The translations under genes were made by a program, and so were the position numbers. From NCBI RefSeq assembly GCF_900109455.1, contig NZ_FOAG01000019.1, positions 1-38,754 of the forward strand: DNA of 38,754 nucleotides. The letters are read 5' to 3'. This document shows, piece by piece, positions 22,368-30,069 of the stretch; the stretch's first letter is position 1, and each line of letters starts with the position of its first letter. The notes beneath the pieces were generated by a model. It ran no database searches. It saw only the letters and a list, made by a program, of their open reading frames with translations, and was not told where the DNA came from. The DNA is from Roseovarius azorensis. GTDB taxonomy: Bacteria > Pseudomonadota > Alphaproteobacteria > Rhodobacterales > Rhodobacteraceae.

Positions 22368-23125
22368 TGGCGTTCCGCGGGTTTGGCGGCTTTACGACGA
22401 GTGGTCTGATCGCCGCCGCAATCCTCTGGTCCTTCGCCACGACCGATGTCGAGTTGTCGCGTCTCATGTCGGCCGGCCCGCGGATCGCCGATTTCCTCGG
22501 CCGGATGTTTCCGCCTGACCCGACGGTGATGGCCGAGATCAAGAAGGGCAGCGCGGAAACGCTGAGGATCGCGATCCTCGGCACCCTCGGTGCTGTGATC
22601 CTGTCCGTTCCCCTCGGCATTCTTGCGTCTGAGACGATGGTATCGCCTGCGGTGTTCCGGCCGATCCGAACGCTGCTTGCCTTCATCCGGGCGATTCCGC
22701 TGATCCTGGTGGCCATGCTCATGGTGGGCGCTGTCGGACTCGGGCCGCTGCCCGGCATCATCGCGGTCGCCTTTCATGCGACGGGGATGCTCGCCAAGTT
22801 CTATGCCGAGGCGATCGACGGCGTGTCCCGCGCGCCGATCGCCGCGCTGGAAAGCGCGGGCGCCGGGCCGCTCGTGCGGCTCAGATACGCGATCTGGCCG
22901 CAGATGGCGCCGGTCGTCGCCCGCGACACGATTTTCCGGTTCGAGTTGAACCTGCGCGAGTCGCTGATCCTCGGGATTGTCGGCGCGGGCGGGATCGGCT
23001 TCTACATCCAGACCTACGTGCGCTCTTTCCAGTATGACAAGGCGGCCAGCGTCACGATTGCCGTCGTCGTCATGGTCATTGCGATAGAAGCCATCAACGT
23101 AGCGCTGCGCCGTCGCTTTGCCTGA
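22367..23125 (+). CDS. ABC transporter permease (PhnE-like)
   Basis: A 252-residue inner-membrane permease with about six transmembrane segments (for example LRIAILGTLGAVILSVPLGI and ILVAMLMVGAVGLGPLPGII). The ATPase-contacting EAA loop region is AKFYAEAIDGV...ALESAGAGPLVRLRYAIWP, and NLRESLILGIVGAGGIGFYI is the PhnE-type motif. It is the last gene of the mntR-divergent operon and a single permease, expected to act as a homodimer. It ends three bases before the convergent L,D-transpeptidase gene. Confidence 0.92.
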   Translation: MAFRGFGGFTTSGLIAAAILWSFATTDVELSRLMSAGPRIADFLGRMFPPDPTVMAEIKKGSAETLRIAILGTLGAVILSVPLGILASETMVSPAVFRPIRTLLAFIRAIPLILVAMLMVGAVGLGPLPGIIAVAFHATGMLAKFYAEAIDGVSRAPIAALESAGAGPLVRLRYAIWPQMAPVVARDTIFRFELNLRESLILGIVGAGGIGFYIQTYVRSFQYDKAASVTIAVVVMVIAIEAINVALRRRFA

Positions 23126-23135
23126 CCATCAGGCA
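23119..23135. terminator. small palindrome covering two convergent stop codons
   Basis: TGCCTGA (23119-23125), CCA, TCAGGCA (23129-23135) forms a 7-base stem with a 3-base loop and contains the stop codons of both convergent genes. No T run follows on either strand. It may be a weak bidirectional terminator or chance, because both genes end in an Ala codon followed by TGA. Confidence 0.3.
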
Positions 23136-23641
23136 TAGATGTCGATCGGTGTCCCGTCCCTGACCATGGCGTAGATATCCTCGATTTGCCGGTCCGTGAC
23201 GGAGATGCAGCCTGCGGTCCAGTCGCGTTTGTTCATCGGGTCGATCCCCTTGCGCGGTCCGCCGTGGATGAAGATGTCGCCACCCGGCGATTTTCCTTGC
23301 TCCTCCGCAAACGCGATGTCGGCCTCGTTCGGGTATGAAATGCCGATGGAGAGGTGGAAGAGACTGTCCGGGTTGCGCCGGTCAATCAGGTAAGAGCCTT
23401 CCGGCGTGCGGCCGTCCCCCTCGAACTGCTTGTGGCCTTCGGGCGCGAAGCCCAATCCGATGGGATAGGTCCGCAAGACGTCATCCGTTCCGTCCAGGAC
23501 CAGCAGTCGCTGGGTCTTGTACAGGCGCAGCCGGGTCACTTCGGGTCCGTTATACGACCGGAACTTGCTGGCACAGCCTGACAGGAGGGCGGCCAATCCG
23601 CCCAACAGCAAGACCCGCCGTGGAATTCTGGTATTCATCAC
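23129..23641 (-). CDS. L,D-transpeptidase (YkuD domain) lipoprotein
   Basis: A 170-residue protein with a signal and lipobox (RRVLLLGGLAALLSGCASKF) followed by a YkuD domain that crosslinks peptidoglycan or attaches proteins to it through a Cys nucleophile. The substrate strand VTRLRLYKTQRLLVLDG, the PEGSYLIDRRNP region and the catalytic FIHGGP (His) and DWTAGCISVTDRQ (Cys) motifs are present. The order and spacing match the family. It converges on the ABC permease and lies 63 bases downstream of the P-type ATPase on the same strand, so it may be read through from the metal-inducible promoter. Confidence 0.88.
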   Translation of the reverse strand: MMNTRIPRRVLLLGGLAALLSGCASKFRSYNGPEVTRLRLYKTQRLLVLDGTDDVLRTYPIGLGFAPEGHKQFEGDGRTPEGSYLIDRRNPDSLFHLSIGISYPNEADIAFAEEQGKSPGGDIFIHGGPRKGIDPMNKRDWTAGCISVTDRQIEDIYAMVRDGTPIDIYA

Positions 23642-23704
23642 TGCTCGACGCCCCTTTTGCGAGGTCTGGTTGATGTCAGACGTTACTCTACCGAAACCGC
23701 CGGA

Positions 23705-26068
23705 TCAATGACCGTGCGCCAGTGCTCCCTTCGTCATCTGCTCGCCCACCGGTTCTCCGCCTGAAGGCCCGGCCTCAACCTGATGGCCGTTCAGGAGCCG
23801 AAGTGCGTTGGCGACCACCAGCAGAGACACGCCTACATCCGCAGCAATGGCGCCCCACATTGAGGCCATGCCGAACGCGGTCAGCCCGACGAACAGCGCC
23901 TTGGTCGCCAGCGATATGCCGATATTCTGGTGAATGATCGTCATGGCACCGCGCGAATGGCCGATAAGCCAGGGTACCTTGCCGATGTCGTCGGTCATCA
24001 GCGCGATGTCGGCCGTCTCGATCGCGGCATCCGATCCGACAGCGCCCATGGCGATGGCATAATGCGCCCGCGCCATGGCCGGTGCGTCATTCACACCGTC
24101 GCCGATCATCGCCACCATGTCGTGGCTTTCGACGAGTTCCTCAATGGCCGTCACCTTGTCTTCTGGCAAAAGTTCGGCGCGCACCTCGTCGATGCCGACT
24201 TCGGCTGCCACCGCGCGCGCGGTGCGTTCGTTGTCGCCCGTCAACATCACGATGGTCTTCACACCCTGCGCATGCAGGCGCGCAACGATCCCCTTCGCAT
24301 CTGGGCGGATGCGGTCGCGCAGCTCTAGAACGCCGGTCACGCCGGTCTCGTCACCCATGGCAACAAGGGTGCTGCCTGCCCCTTCGATCCGATCCCGCAG
24401 ATCCGCCGGAATGGCATTGCCGAACCCCTTCTCCTCGGCGAACCGATCCGAGCCGAGCCAGATAGCGTGCCCATCGGCGCGTCCTTCCAGACCGCGCCCG
24501 GGCACGGTGCGGGTGTCCTCTGCGGCAGACACGGAAACACCATCGGTTTCGGCACGCGCGAGGATGGCGCGTGCTAGCGGGTGCGAGGACCGCGCCTCCA
24601 GACTTGCCGCCAGCGTCATGAGATCGCGTGCGGAAACGCCGCCCAGCGGATGAACCGCCGCCACCTCGGGCTCGCCCATGGTGATCGTCCCGGTCTTGTC
24701 CATCGCCAGTGCCGTGGTCCGCCCCGGCGCCTCGACATAGGCGCCGCCTTTGATGAGCACCCCCGCCCGTGCCGAAGCGGTCAGCGCCGCCACGATGGAA
24801 ACCGGCGTAGAAATGACCAGCGCGCAAGGACATGCGATGACCAGAAGGACAAGAGCATTGTAGAACCAGTAGTCCCAGGCGCCGCCGAGCAGGAGTGGCG
24901 GCACCAGCGCGATGGCGATCGCCAGAGCCATCACGATGGGTGTGTAGATGCGCGCGAACTTGGCCACCCACTGTTCGACCGGCGCGCGGCGGGCATGGGC
25001 ATCGCCCACCATGCAAATGATTTTCGCAAGCACCGTGTCCGACGCGGGTTTGGTCGCCCGCACCGTCAGCGTGCCCTCGCCGTTGATCGTGCCGGCATAG
25101 ACCTCGTCGCCGGGTTCCTTGGGCACTAGCGCGCTTTCCCCAGTTATCGGGGCCTGATCGACGGCCCCTGCCCCGTCCACGACCTCACCGTCGAGGGGGA
25201 TCCGGTCGCCGCCGCGCACGATAAACCTTGCATTGACTGCCACGGCCGCGGCCGGAACGTCGGATTCAGAGCCGTCGTCGTAAAGAACCCGCGCCGTTGG
25301 CGGCGCCAGATCGAGGAGCGCGGAAACCGCATTACGCGCCCGCCCCACGCTCCAGCTCTCCAGATAAAGCGAAAGCGAGAAGAAGAAGGCGACCGTCGCG
25401 GCCTCAAAAAACTCGCCGAGACCGATGGCGCCCGCGACGGCCACCACCATCAAGAGATTCATGTCGGGGCTAAGCCTCCGCGCCGAGAACCAGGCCTTGG
25501 GCGCAACAAGCCAGACGCCAAAAAGAACCGCGACGGCGAAGAGCCCCGCTTCCGCCATTGGTATCGGCGCCTCGCCATGCCCCGCAAAAAGTCCGAGCGC
25601 GCCACCCATGCCAGTCTCGACGATGTGGAAAAGGAAACCCGCCGCCCAGAAGCCACCGCTCAAGAAGGTGAAGCGCTTCTGACGCGCCAGATGCGCCGCC
25701 TGGTCCTCTGCTGCGTTGTCGGCATCCCATGGCTTCGCGCTCATGCCGGTCGTTGCGACCACCTGTGTGACTTCGTTGTCCGAGATCCTCTCGGCGCTGT
25801 CGAGGATGGTCATTCGCCCATTGATCACGTCGAATGCCAGGTGTTCGGTTCCGCCCACTTTCGGACCGACAACCCGGTTCAGGATCGCCACCTCTTCGGC
25901 GCAATCCAGACCGGAGACTTGGAAGTGTCGTCCGCCAGATGGCGCGGAGGCCTGCGTAGCTTTATTTCCACATGTTTCTCCACCCGTGCAACAAGAAGCC
26001 GCTTGGACGGGATTATGCTCCGCTGAATTGTAGTATTCCTGGTCGGAATGGGGGCTATCGGACGGCAT
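23705..26068 (-). CDS. zntA: P1B-type Zn/Cd/Pb-exporting ATPase (ZntA/CadA-like)
   Basis: A 787-residue inner-membrane pump that exports soft divalent metals. The N-terminus has CCTGGETCG and one heavy-metal-associated domain (VSGLDCAEEVAILNRVVGP) of the CadA/ZntA type. The membrane metal site CPC is in VIACPCALVISTPVS, the phosphorylation site is DKTGT, the nucleotide-domain HP is SSHPLARAI and the hinge is [10 protein letters not shown]. The start at 26068 is preferred: GAGG lies six bases upstream, and the MerR-type promoter at 26100-26130 would start transcription near 26093, downstream of the alternative ATG at 26104. Metal specificity is inferred from the motif context. Confidence 0.92.
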   Translation of the reverse strand: MPSDSPHSDQEYYNSAEHNPVQAASCCTGGETCGNKATQASAPSGGRHFQVSGLDCAEEVAILNRVVGPKVGGTEHLAFDVINGRMTILDSAERISDNEVTQVVATTGMSAKPWDADNAAEDQAAHLARQKRFTFLSGGFWAAGFLFHIVETGMGGALGLFAGHGEAPIPMAEAGLFAVAVLFGVWLVAPKAWFSARRLSPDMNLLMVVAVAGAIGLGEFFEAATVAFFFSLSLYLESWSVGRARNAVSALLDLAPPTARVLYDDGSESDVPAAAVAVNARFIVRGGDRIPLDGEVVDGAGAVDQAPITGESALVPKEPGDEVYAGTINGEGTLTVRATKPASDTVLAKIICMVGDAHARRAPVEQWVAKFARIYTPIVMALAIAIALVPPLLLGGAWDYWFYNALVLLVIACPCALVISTPVSIVAALTASARAGVLIKGGAYVEAPGRTTALAMDKTGTITMGEPEVAAVHPLGGVSARDLMTLAASLEARSSHPLARAILARAETDGVSVSAAEDTRTVPGRGLEGRADGHAIWLGSDRFAEEKGFGNAIPADLRDRIEGAGSTLVAMGDETGVTGVLELRDRIRPDAKGIVARLHAQGVKTIVMLTGDNERTARAVAAEVGIDEVRAELLPEDKVTAIEELVESHDMVAMIGDGVNDAPAMARAHYAIAMGAVGSDAAIETADIALMTDDIGKVPWLIGHSRGAMTIIHQNIGISLATKALFVGLTAFGMASMWGAIAADVGVSLLVVANALRLLNGHQVEAGPSGGEPVGEQMTKGALAHGH

Positions 26069-26099
26069 GATTGACCTCGGGATTCGATAAGATGACTTC

Positions 26100-26130
26100 G
26101 ACATAGCAGCTACAGCCACTAGAGGTTCAA
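26100..26130 (-). promoter_or_regulatory. MerR-type promoter of the P1B ATPase gene
   Basis: On the minus strand TTGAAC (26125-26130) and TATGTC (26100-26105) are separated by 19 bases, the stretched spacing that MerR activators require. The spacer CTCTAGTGGCTGTAGCTGC shares its TAGTGGCT core with known CadR/PbrR/ZntR-type sites. Nearly the same sequence occurs at 27348-27378. Control by the MerR protein at 17755 or another MerR is inference. Confidence 0.7.
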
Positions 26131-26258
26131 TAGGGAATCTGCGTTTTCCTGTTTGTATTGGGGCGGGGGTTGTACGGACAGTTCCGAATGCGGCTTGTGA
26201 CCAATCATTGGGCATGCAAAATTGATCTAGACTGAAAAAGGGAGCGTCAGAGGTTCGA

Positions 26259-26531
26259 ATGCAGGCACCAAAAATCACCATTGGCGCAGCCTTGCTGTTC
26301 GCTGCCGGGTGCACCGCCCCGATCATGGAAACCCGCGGCCCCGTGAACGAGACCGGAAACCTTCCAGAGGCGGTTCTCAACCTTGCCGCACCCGGACAAG
26401 ACCTTTCCTCGGCCCGGCTTCGCCCCGAGGACGGATGTTACTGGTACGAGCACAGCGGGCCGGTGGAAACCACTCTCGTGCCGCTCCGTTCGGCGGGCGG
26501 CAACCCGATCTGCACCGCCCGCTCGGCCTGA
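26259..26531 (+). CDS. small outer-membrane-type lipoprotein
   Basis: A 90-residue lipoprotein: signal peptide with lipobox (ITIGAALLFAAGCTAP, Cys18), then a short mature part containing RPEDGCYWYEHSGPVETTLV and a second Cys near the end (NPICTA), possibly forming a disulfide. GAGG precedes the ATG by five bases. It diverges from the P1B ATPase and converges on an L,D-transpeptidase gene. The family is a conserved hypothetical type I cannot name; an envelope role is the only safe inference. Confidence 0.75.
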   Translation: MQAPKITIGAALLFAAGCTAPIMETRGPVNETGNLPEAVLNLAAPGQDLSSARLRPEDGCYWYEHSGPVETTLVPLRSAGGNPICTARSA

Positions 26532-26537
26532 TTTATC

Positions 26538-26556
26538 GACCGGCGCTGAGCCGGTC
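26538..26556. terminator. bidirectional hairpin between convergent genes
   Basis: GACCGGC (26538-26544), a 5-base loop and GCCGGTC (26550-26556) form a perfect stem between the stop codons of the small lipoprotein and the L,D-transpeptidase. The flanks are only slightly AT-rich (ATTTAT on one side), so strength is uncertain. Confidence 0.4.
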
Positions 26557-26565
26557 ACGCACGGG

Positions 26566-27231
26566 TCAACTTCGCGGGGTTACGCTGTCCTCTGCCGAAT
26601 ACAGGAACGCCGTCGAACCGGTGGCAACGTTCGGATACAGATGGTTGATATGCGCCATGACCATCCGGACACAGCCCGAACTCGCGCGCCCGCCGATGCT
26701 TCGTGGTTCGGGCGTACCATGAATGCGCAGATAGGTGTCGCGGGCGCCGACAAAGAGATAGAGCGCCCGCGAACCGAGAGGATTTTCTGGGCCGGGGTCA
26801 ACACCGTCGGCAACGTTGGCATAAAGTTCCGGGTCACGCGCGATCATGTTCTGGGTCGGCGTCCAGTGCGGCCATTCGACCTTGCGCCGGATCGTGTAGG
26901 TGCCGGGCTCGTACAGGTTGCCACGGGCGATGGCCACGCCATAGCGCATCGCCGTTCCGCCCTCTTCGATGTGGTAGATGTAACGTGCCACGGCATCGAC
27001 GTGGATGTCTCCCGGAACCAGCCTGCCCTTCGCGACGACCCGCTGGGGCAGGAAGCGCGGGTGCAGCCCCCACGGGTTGGACGTGGCTGGATCAAAGCCG
27101 GGGGGCGTGACCTGCGCATCCCAGGCAGCCTTTTGCGCCTCGGTGGGCCGGGTGGCGGCCAGCAGCGGGCTGGCGATCGGCGTTGAAAACAGCGCGGCGC
27201 TGGTCTGGATGAAATGTCGTCTTGTCAGCAT
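26566..27231 (-). CDS. L,D-transpeptidase (YkuD domain), Tat-exported
   Basis: A 221-residue cell-wall transpeptidase, a different branch from the one at 23129. The start at 27231 gives a twin-arginine signal (MLTRRHFIQTSAALFSTPIA). The catalytic region shows YLRIHGTPEP (His) and SSGCVRMVMAHINHLY (Cys in S-x-G-C-x-R), preceded by GTYTIRRKVEWPHWTPT as in the ErfK/YbiS group. Upstream lies a promoter nearly identical to that of the P1B ATPase, so this enzyme is probably induced by metal. That could serve envelope reinforcement during metal stress, which is inference. Confidence 0.9.
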   Translation of the reverse strand: MLTRRHFIQTSAALFSTPIASPLLAATRPTEAQKAAWDAQVTPPGFDPATSNPWGLHPRFLPQRVVAKGRLVPGDIHVDAVARYIYHIEEGGTAMRYGVAIARGNLYEPGTYTIRRKVEWPHWTPTQNMIARDPELYANVADGVDPGPENPLGSRALYLFVGARDTYLRIHGTPEPRSIGGRASSGCVRMVMAHINHLYPNVATGSTAFLYSAEDSVTPRS

Positions 27232-27347
27232 CTGCTTGATCCCTTCAGGCATTGGGCGGCGGGCCGATCCATATCCGAAATGTAGTTTTGTTCGCCTGGA
27301 GTCAGGCATTTATTCGCTACTTACCTCTGGTGCCGCTCTTTGTCGGT

Positions 27348-27378
27348 GGCTTAACTCCTAAAGCCCCTAGAGGTTCAA
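27348..27378 (-). promoter_or_regulatory. MerR-type promoter of the L,D-transpeptidase gene
   Basis: TTGAAC (27373-27378) is followed on the minus strand by CTCTAGGGGCTTTAGGAGT (19 bases) and TAAGCC (27348-27353). The -35 box plus first 15 spacer bases match the ATPase promoter at 19 of 21 positions. The -10 box is weak, as expected for an activator-dependent promoter. It lies about 115 bases upstream of the chosen start. Confidence 0.6.
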
Positions 27379-27915
27379 GGAAAGTTTTGGTTAGTGCAGG
27401 CTTCTTCTTGTGCCGTCGAACCGCTAAGCGGTTGAGAGTTGCAATTGCGGAAAAGAAGATTGGAGCGTTGATTTGATTGCTGCGATCTATGGCGTCATCG
27501 CAACTTCGATTCGGCATCGAAGGAGGCGATGGTGATCCGGAGAAACGTATAGTTGACTTCGACGGGTTGAAGCGGATTCGGCGCCGCGACAGCGAGTCGG
27601 ATCAGGCATGGCATTGTCCAAGCCTTGTGTGGGTGTCCGCGTGAGAACCGTTGCTGGGGGCGATGCGGGCCTTGAGAGCATCAGCCGCGAAGGACCCAGT
27701 GCGTCAGTGGCCGCAGTTACCGCGGACGGCCAAGAAGCGCCTAGAACCGACGTTGCCAATGACAGGCGCGGCCCAATCCGGTCACTCGCACGGGCCGCGG
27801 AAGCCGAATTGCGGTTTTCTGATTTCGACCGTTTGCACTGCCAAGGCATCGCGGCATTTCAGAAAAATGCGCCCTACAAAGAGAATGCAAGCCATGGGAC
27901 GCCGCCCGAACCGCG
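27379..27915. other. 537-base gap without a convincing gene
   Basis: Both strands contain medium-length frames, but they lack ribosome-binding sites and have Arg/Ser/Ala-biased composition typical of shadow frames. The one that reaches furthest runs antisense into the merR gene. No repeats or terminators stood out. It may hold debris of an older insertion. Confidence 0.4.
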
Positions 27916-28326
27916 TCATCCTCGGTCGGACTCCATCGCCTCCAGAATCGTGCATTCAGACAGGTGCCCTTCTCCGGGGCACGCGGCGATGAGATCATCT
28001 AGCAAGTCACGCATGCCCTTTAGCTTTTCCAGCTTGTCCTTGATATCCCGCCGTTTCGAGATGGCTTGCGCGCGCACGGTGGCGCAGCCCGCGCTTCTGT
28101 CGTCGCGCAGCGCAAGGAGCTCGGCAACTTCAGCAAGGGAGAAACCGATATCCTTGGCGTGGCGAATGAATCGCAATCGCGCGACCGTTTCGACATCGTA
28201 GTCGCGGGCACTGCCGTCTTTCGGGCGGTTCGGCTGGGCAATCAGACCACGGCGTTCGTAGAAGCGGATGGTTTCGACGCTGACGCCCGTCGCTCTCGCC
28301 ACCTTGCCAATCGTAAAGGCATTCAT
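27916..28326 (-). CDS. MerR-family regulator with mercury-type cysteine spacing
   Basis: A 136-residue MerR activator: winged helix MNAFTIGKVARATGVSVETI with RFYERRGLI, dimer helix and metal loop. Cysteines fall at 81, 116 and 125. The 35- and 9-residue intervals are exactly those of the three Hg-binding cysteines of MerR (82, 117, 126), whereas copper sensors have C-x7-C. Hg, Pb or a similar thiophilic metal is therefore the likely signal, although no merA, merT or merP is present. It diverges from the 28417 gene across a promoter of MerR geometry and probably controls itself and that operon. Confidence 0.9.
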   Translation of the reverse strand: MNAFTIGKVARATGVSVETIRFYERRGLIAQPNRPKDGSARDYDVETVARLRFIRHAKDIGFSLAEVAELLALRDDRSAGCATVRAQAISKRRDIKDKLEKLKGMRDLLDDLIAACPGEGHLSECTILEAMESDRG

Positions 28327-28350
28327 CCCGCTGTCCTCCGAATTCTAGGG

Positions 28351-28382
28351 TTGACACCGTACCATACTACGGGCGGTAGAGT
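28351..28382 (+). promoter_or_regulatory. MerR-type divergent promoter/operator
   Basis: TTGACA (28351-28356) and TAGAGT (28377-28382) are 20 bases apart, the long spacer typical of MerR-activated promoters. The spacer holds an inverted repeat CCGTA (28357-28361) and TACGG (28368-28372). It sits 24 bases upstream of the merR start and faces the operon beginning at 28417. Its sequence is unlike the two sites at 26.1 and 27.4 kb, so it belongs to a different regulator. Confidence 0.75.
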
Positions 28383-28416
28383 TTCATGCAAATGAATCCA
28401 AACGAGGGAGGAGACC

Positions 28417-28980
28417 ATGGTCACGCTTCACCATTTTCTTCGCGGTGCCGTCATTTTGCTCAGCCTCCTTGCAGCCTTCGCAACAACGGCTGCCGCGCGA
28501 TCCATGTCGATGGGATCAGACGATTCGGGCATGTCCATGATAGCCGGAGTTGACACAGCGGATGTGCCGCGCGTCCCCCCGGTGGCCGGTTTCACAGAAG
28601 GAGAGCCAATATTCTTTATCCACACCGAAGTATCCGATCCGGAGACCGGGCGGGTCATGATCGACATGATGGGCTCGCCGGTTCCGGTCGTGCCGTCGCT
28701 GGCCGCCAATGGCAAGGACATGCTGGCAACGGTCCGGGCCTTCACCAACGGCGTGCAACCGGAAGGTCCGCGCGGCCCGCTCGATTTCCAGCCGGATGTT
28801 TTCGATTATCCTGTCGGCTCGGACGGATACCGACCGCTGCGGATGCTCTATCCCGTCACCTGGTCCGACAGCGCCATGCCGCGCCATTTGACATCGGCTG
28901 CCGAAGTCGAGTCGGCTATCGCCACCGGAGAACTGGCAGCGGAACAAACCGGTATCGTCGTCAATGCCCCGTTTTTTTGA
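28417..28980 (+). CDS. exported protein of unknown function, MerR-controlled
   Basis: A 187-residue protein with a signal peptide (FLRGAVILLSLLAAFATTAA) and a Met/Ser/Asp-rich mature N-terminus (SMSMGSDDSGMSM) that could bind soft metals. The body reads like a folded periplasmic domain (FTEGEPIFFIHTEVSDPETG, MIDMMGSPVPVVPSL, LDFQPDVFDYPVGSDGYRPL). I know such proteins only as conserved hypotheticals found near metal genes. GGGAGGAG gives a strong ribosome-binding site. It is first in the operon behind the MerR-type promoter, followed 60 bases later by the flippase-like gene. Confidence 0.8.
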   Translation: MVTLHHFLRGAVILLSLLAAFATTAAARSMSMGSDDSGMSMIAGVDTADVPRVPPVAGFTEGEPIFFIHTEVSDPETGRVMIDMMGSPVPVVPSLAANGKDMLATVRAFTNGVQPEGPRGPLDFQPDVFDYPVGSDGYRPLRMLYPVTWSDSAMPRHLTSAAEVESAIATGELAAEQTGIVVNAPFF

Positions 28981-29040
28981 CTTGTCCGGACAGACAGAGG
29001 TGAGCGCCGGCGGAGCGCACAAAACCAGCGGAATTGCTGC

Positions 29041-30069
29041 ATGAGGCGGCTGCTTGCGCGTTGGGGCCTGCCAGTTGCCGGGAGCGCGGTCGCCCTCGCC
29101 ATCATCTTTTGGTTGTACCGTGATCTTGATTTTGGTCGATTTCTCGCCGGGCTCATGGCCGCGAAACCTGGCTGGATTGCGCTGCTCGCAGCGACGATCC
29201 TTCTCGAACAACTGGTGAACGGCTGGAAGTGGCGGCAGATCCTTCATGACGTGAAACCGGTGCGAACGCTGCGGCTGACCGGCGCGCTGCTCGCAGGCTA
29301 TGGAGCCAATGTTCTGGTGCCACTGGGGATCAGCCCGCTGGTCCGGTCCTGGCTGATCGCCCGGATCGAGGGGCTGAAGATGGGCACCGTGCTGACGACG
29401 ACCATCATCGCACGCTTCATCGACGGCGTGGTTTTTGCGCTCTTCGCCGGGGTCGTGGCGATGGCAGGCAAGGTGCCGCAGATCGCGGGGAACCTGGAAC
29501 TGGGTCTCGCGGTCGCCGGGGTGCTGAATTTCGCCCTGTTCGGTGCGCTCCTCTGGGCGATGTATCGGTTTCGGGCATTGTTCGCGCGTGAGGGCCCGTT
29601 AATTTCCCGGCTCTTCGACTGGGTTGCCAGGTGGTTTCGAGCCAACGGTGCGGCTCTGCGTGGGTCGCTTTGTGACGGCGTCGTCTGGCCGCAAAGCCGA
29701 CAGCACAGGATGAACGTGATGTTCGGCGCCGTTGCCGCCAAGCTTGTCTCGGCCACGCATTTTCTTTGGGCGGGACTGGCTATCGGAGTGGTTCTGGCGC
29801 CCTTCGACTATCTCTTCCTGATGGTCTTCGCCGGATTTTCGCTGGTCCTGTCGCGTTTCGTCCGGGTTCCGGGAGGATTCGTCATCGGCTCGGCGCTGGC
29901 CTTCCAGCTTCTTGGCGTCCCCGCGGAGCAGGCACTGTCGATGATCCTGTTCAATTGGATGATGTCGATCATTCTGGTCGTCGGCATCGGGCTCGTGGTG
30001 CTCTGGCAGTCGGGCATCGACATCCGCCGCGCGCGGATCGAAGCGGAGCAGGCCGATGTCCGGTCCTGA
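29041..30069 (+). CDS. flippase-like integral membrane protein (LPG synthase TM / UPF0104 family)
   Basis: A 342-residue protein with about eight transmembrane helices, matching the lysylphosphatidylglycerol synthase transmembrane/flippase-like family (YbhN, AglD-like). Typical segments are LLEQLVNGWKWRQIL, the loop GANVLVPLGISPLVRSWLIA, and TTIIARFIDGVVFALFAG. The family is associated with lipid or glycolipid handling; there is no catalytic aminoacyl-transferase domain here. Its 3' end overlaps the MFS gene by 14 bases, so both are made together. A link to metal stress comes only from the shared promoter. Confidence 0.85.
   Translation: MRRLLARWGLPVAGSAVALAIIFWLYRDLDFGRFLAGLMAAKPGWIALLAATILLEQLVNGWKWRQILHDVKPVRTLRLTGALLAGYGANVLVPLGISPLVRSWLIARIEGLKMGTVLTTTIIARFIDGVVFALFAGVVAMAGKVPQIAGNLELGLAVAGVLNFALFGALLWAMYRFRALFAREGPLISRLFDWVARWFRANGAALRGSLCDGVVWPQSRQHRMNVMFGAVAAKLVSATHFLWAGLAIGVVLAPFDYLFLMVFAGFSLVLSRFVRVPGGFVIGSALAFQLLGVPAEQALSMILFNWMMSIILVVGIGLVVLWQSGIDIRRARIEAEQADVRS

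Noticed and set aside
27608..28201. 197-residue plus-strand frame between the L,D-transpeptidase and merR
   Set aside because: Its second half is antisense to merR, it has no ribosome-binding site and its composition is that of a shadow frame.
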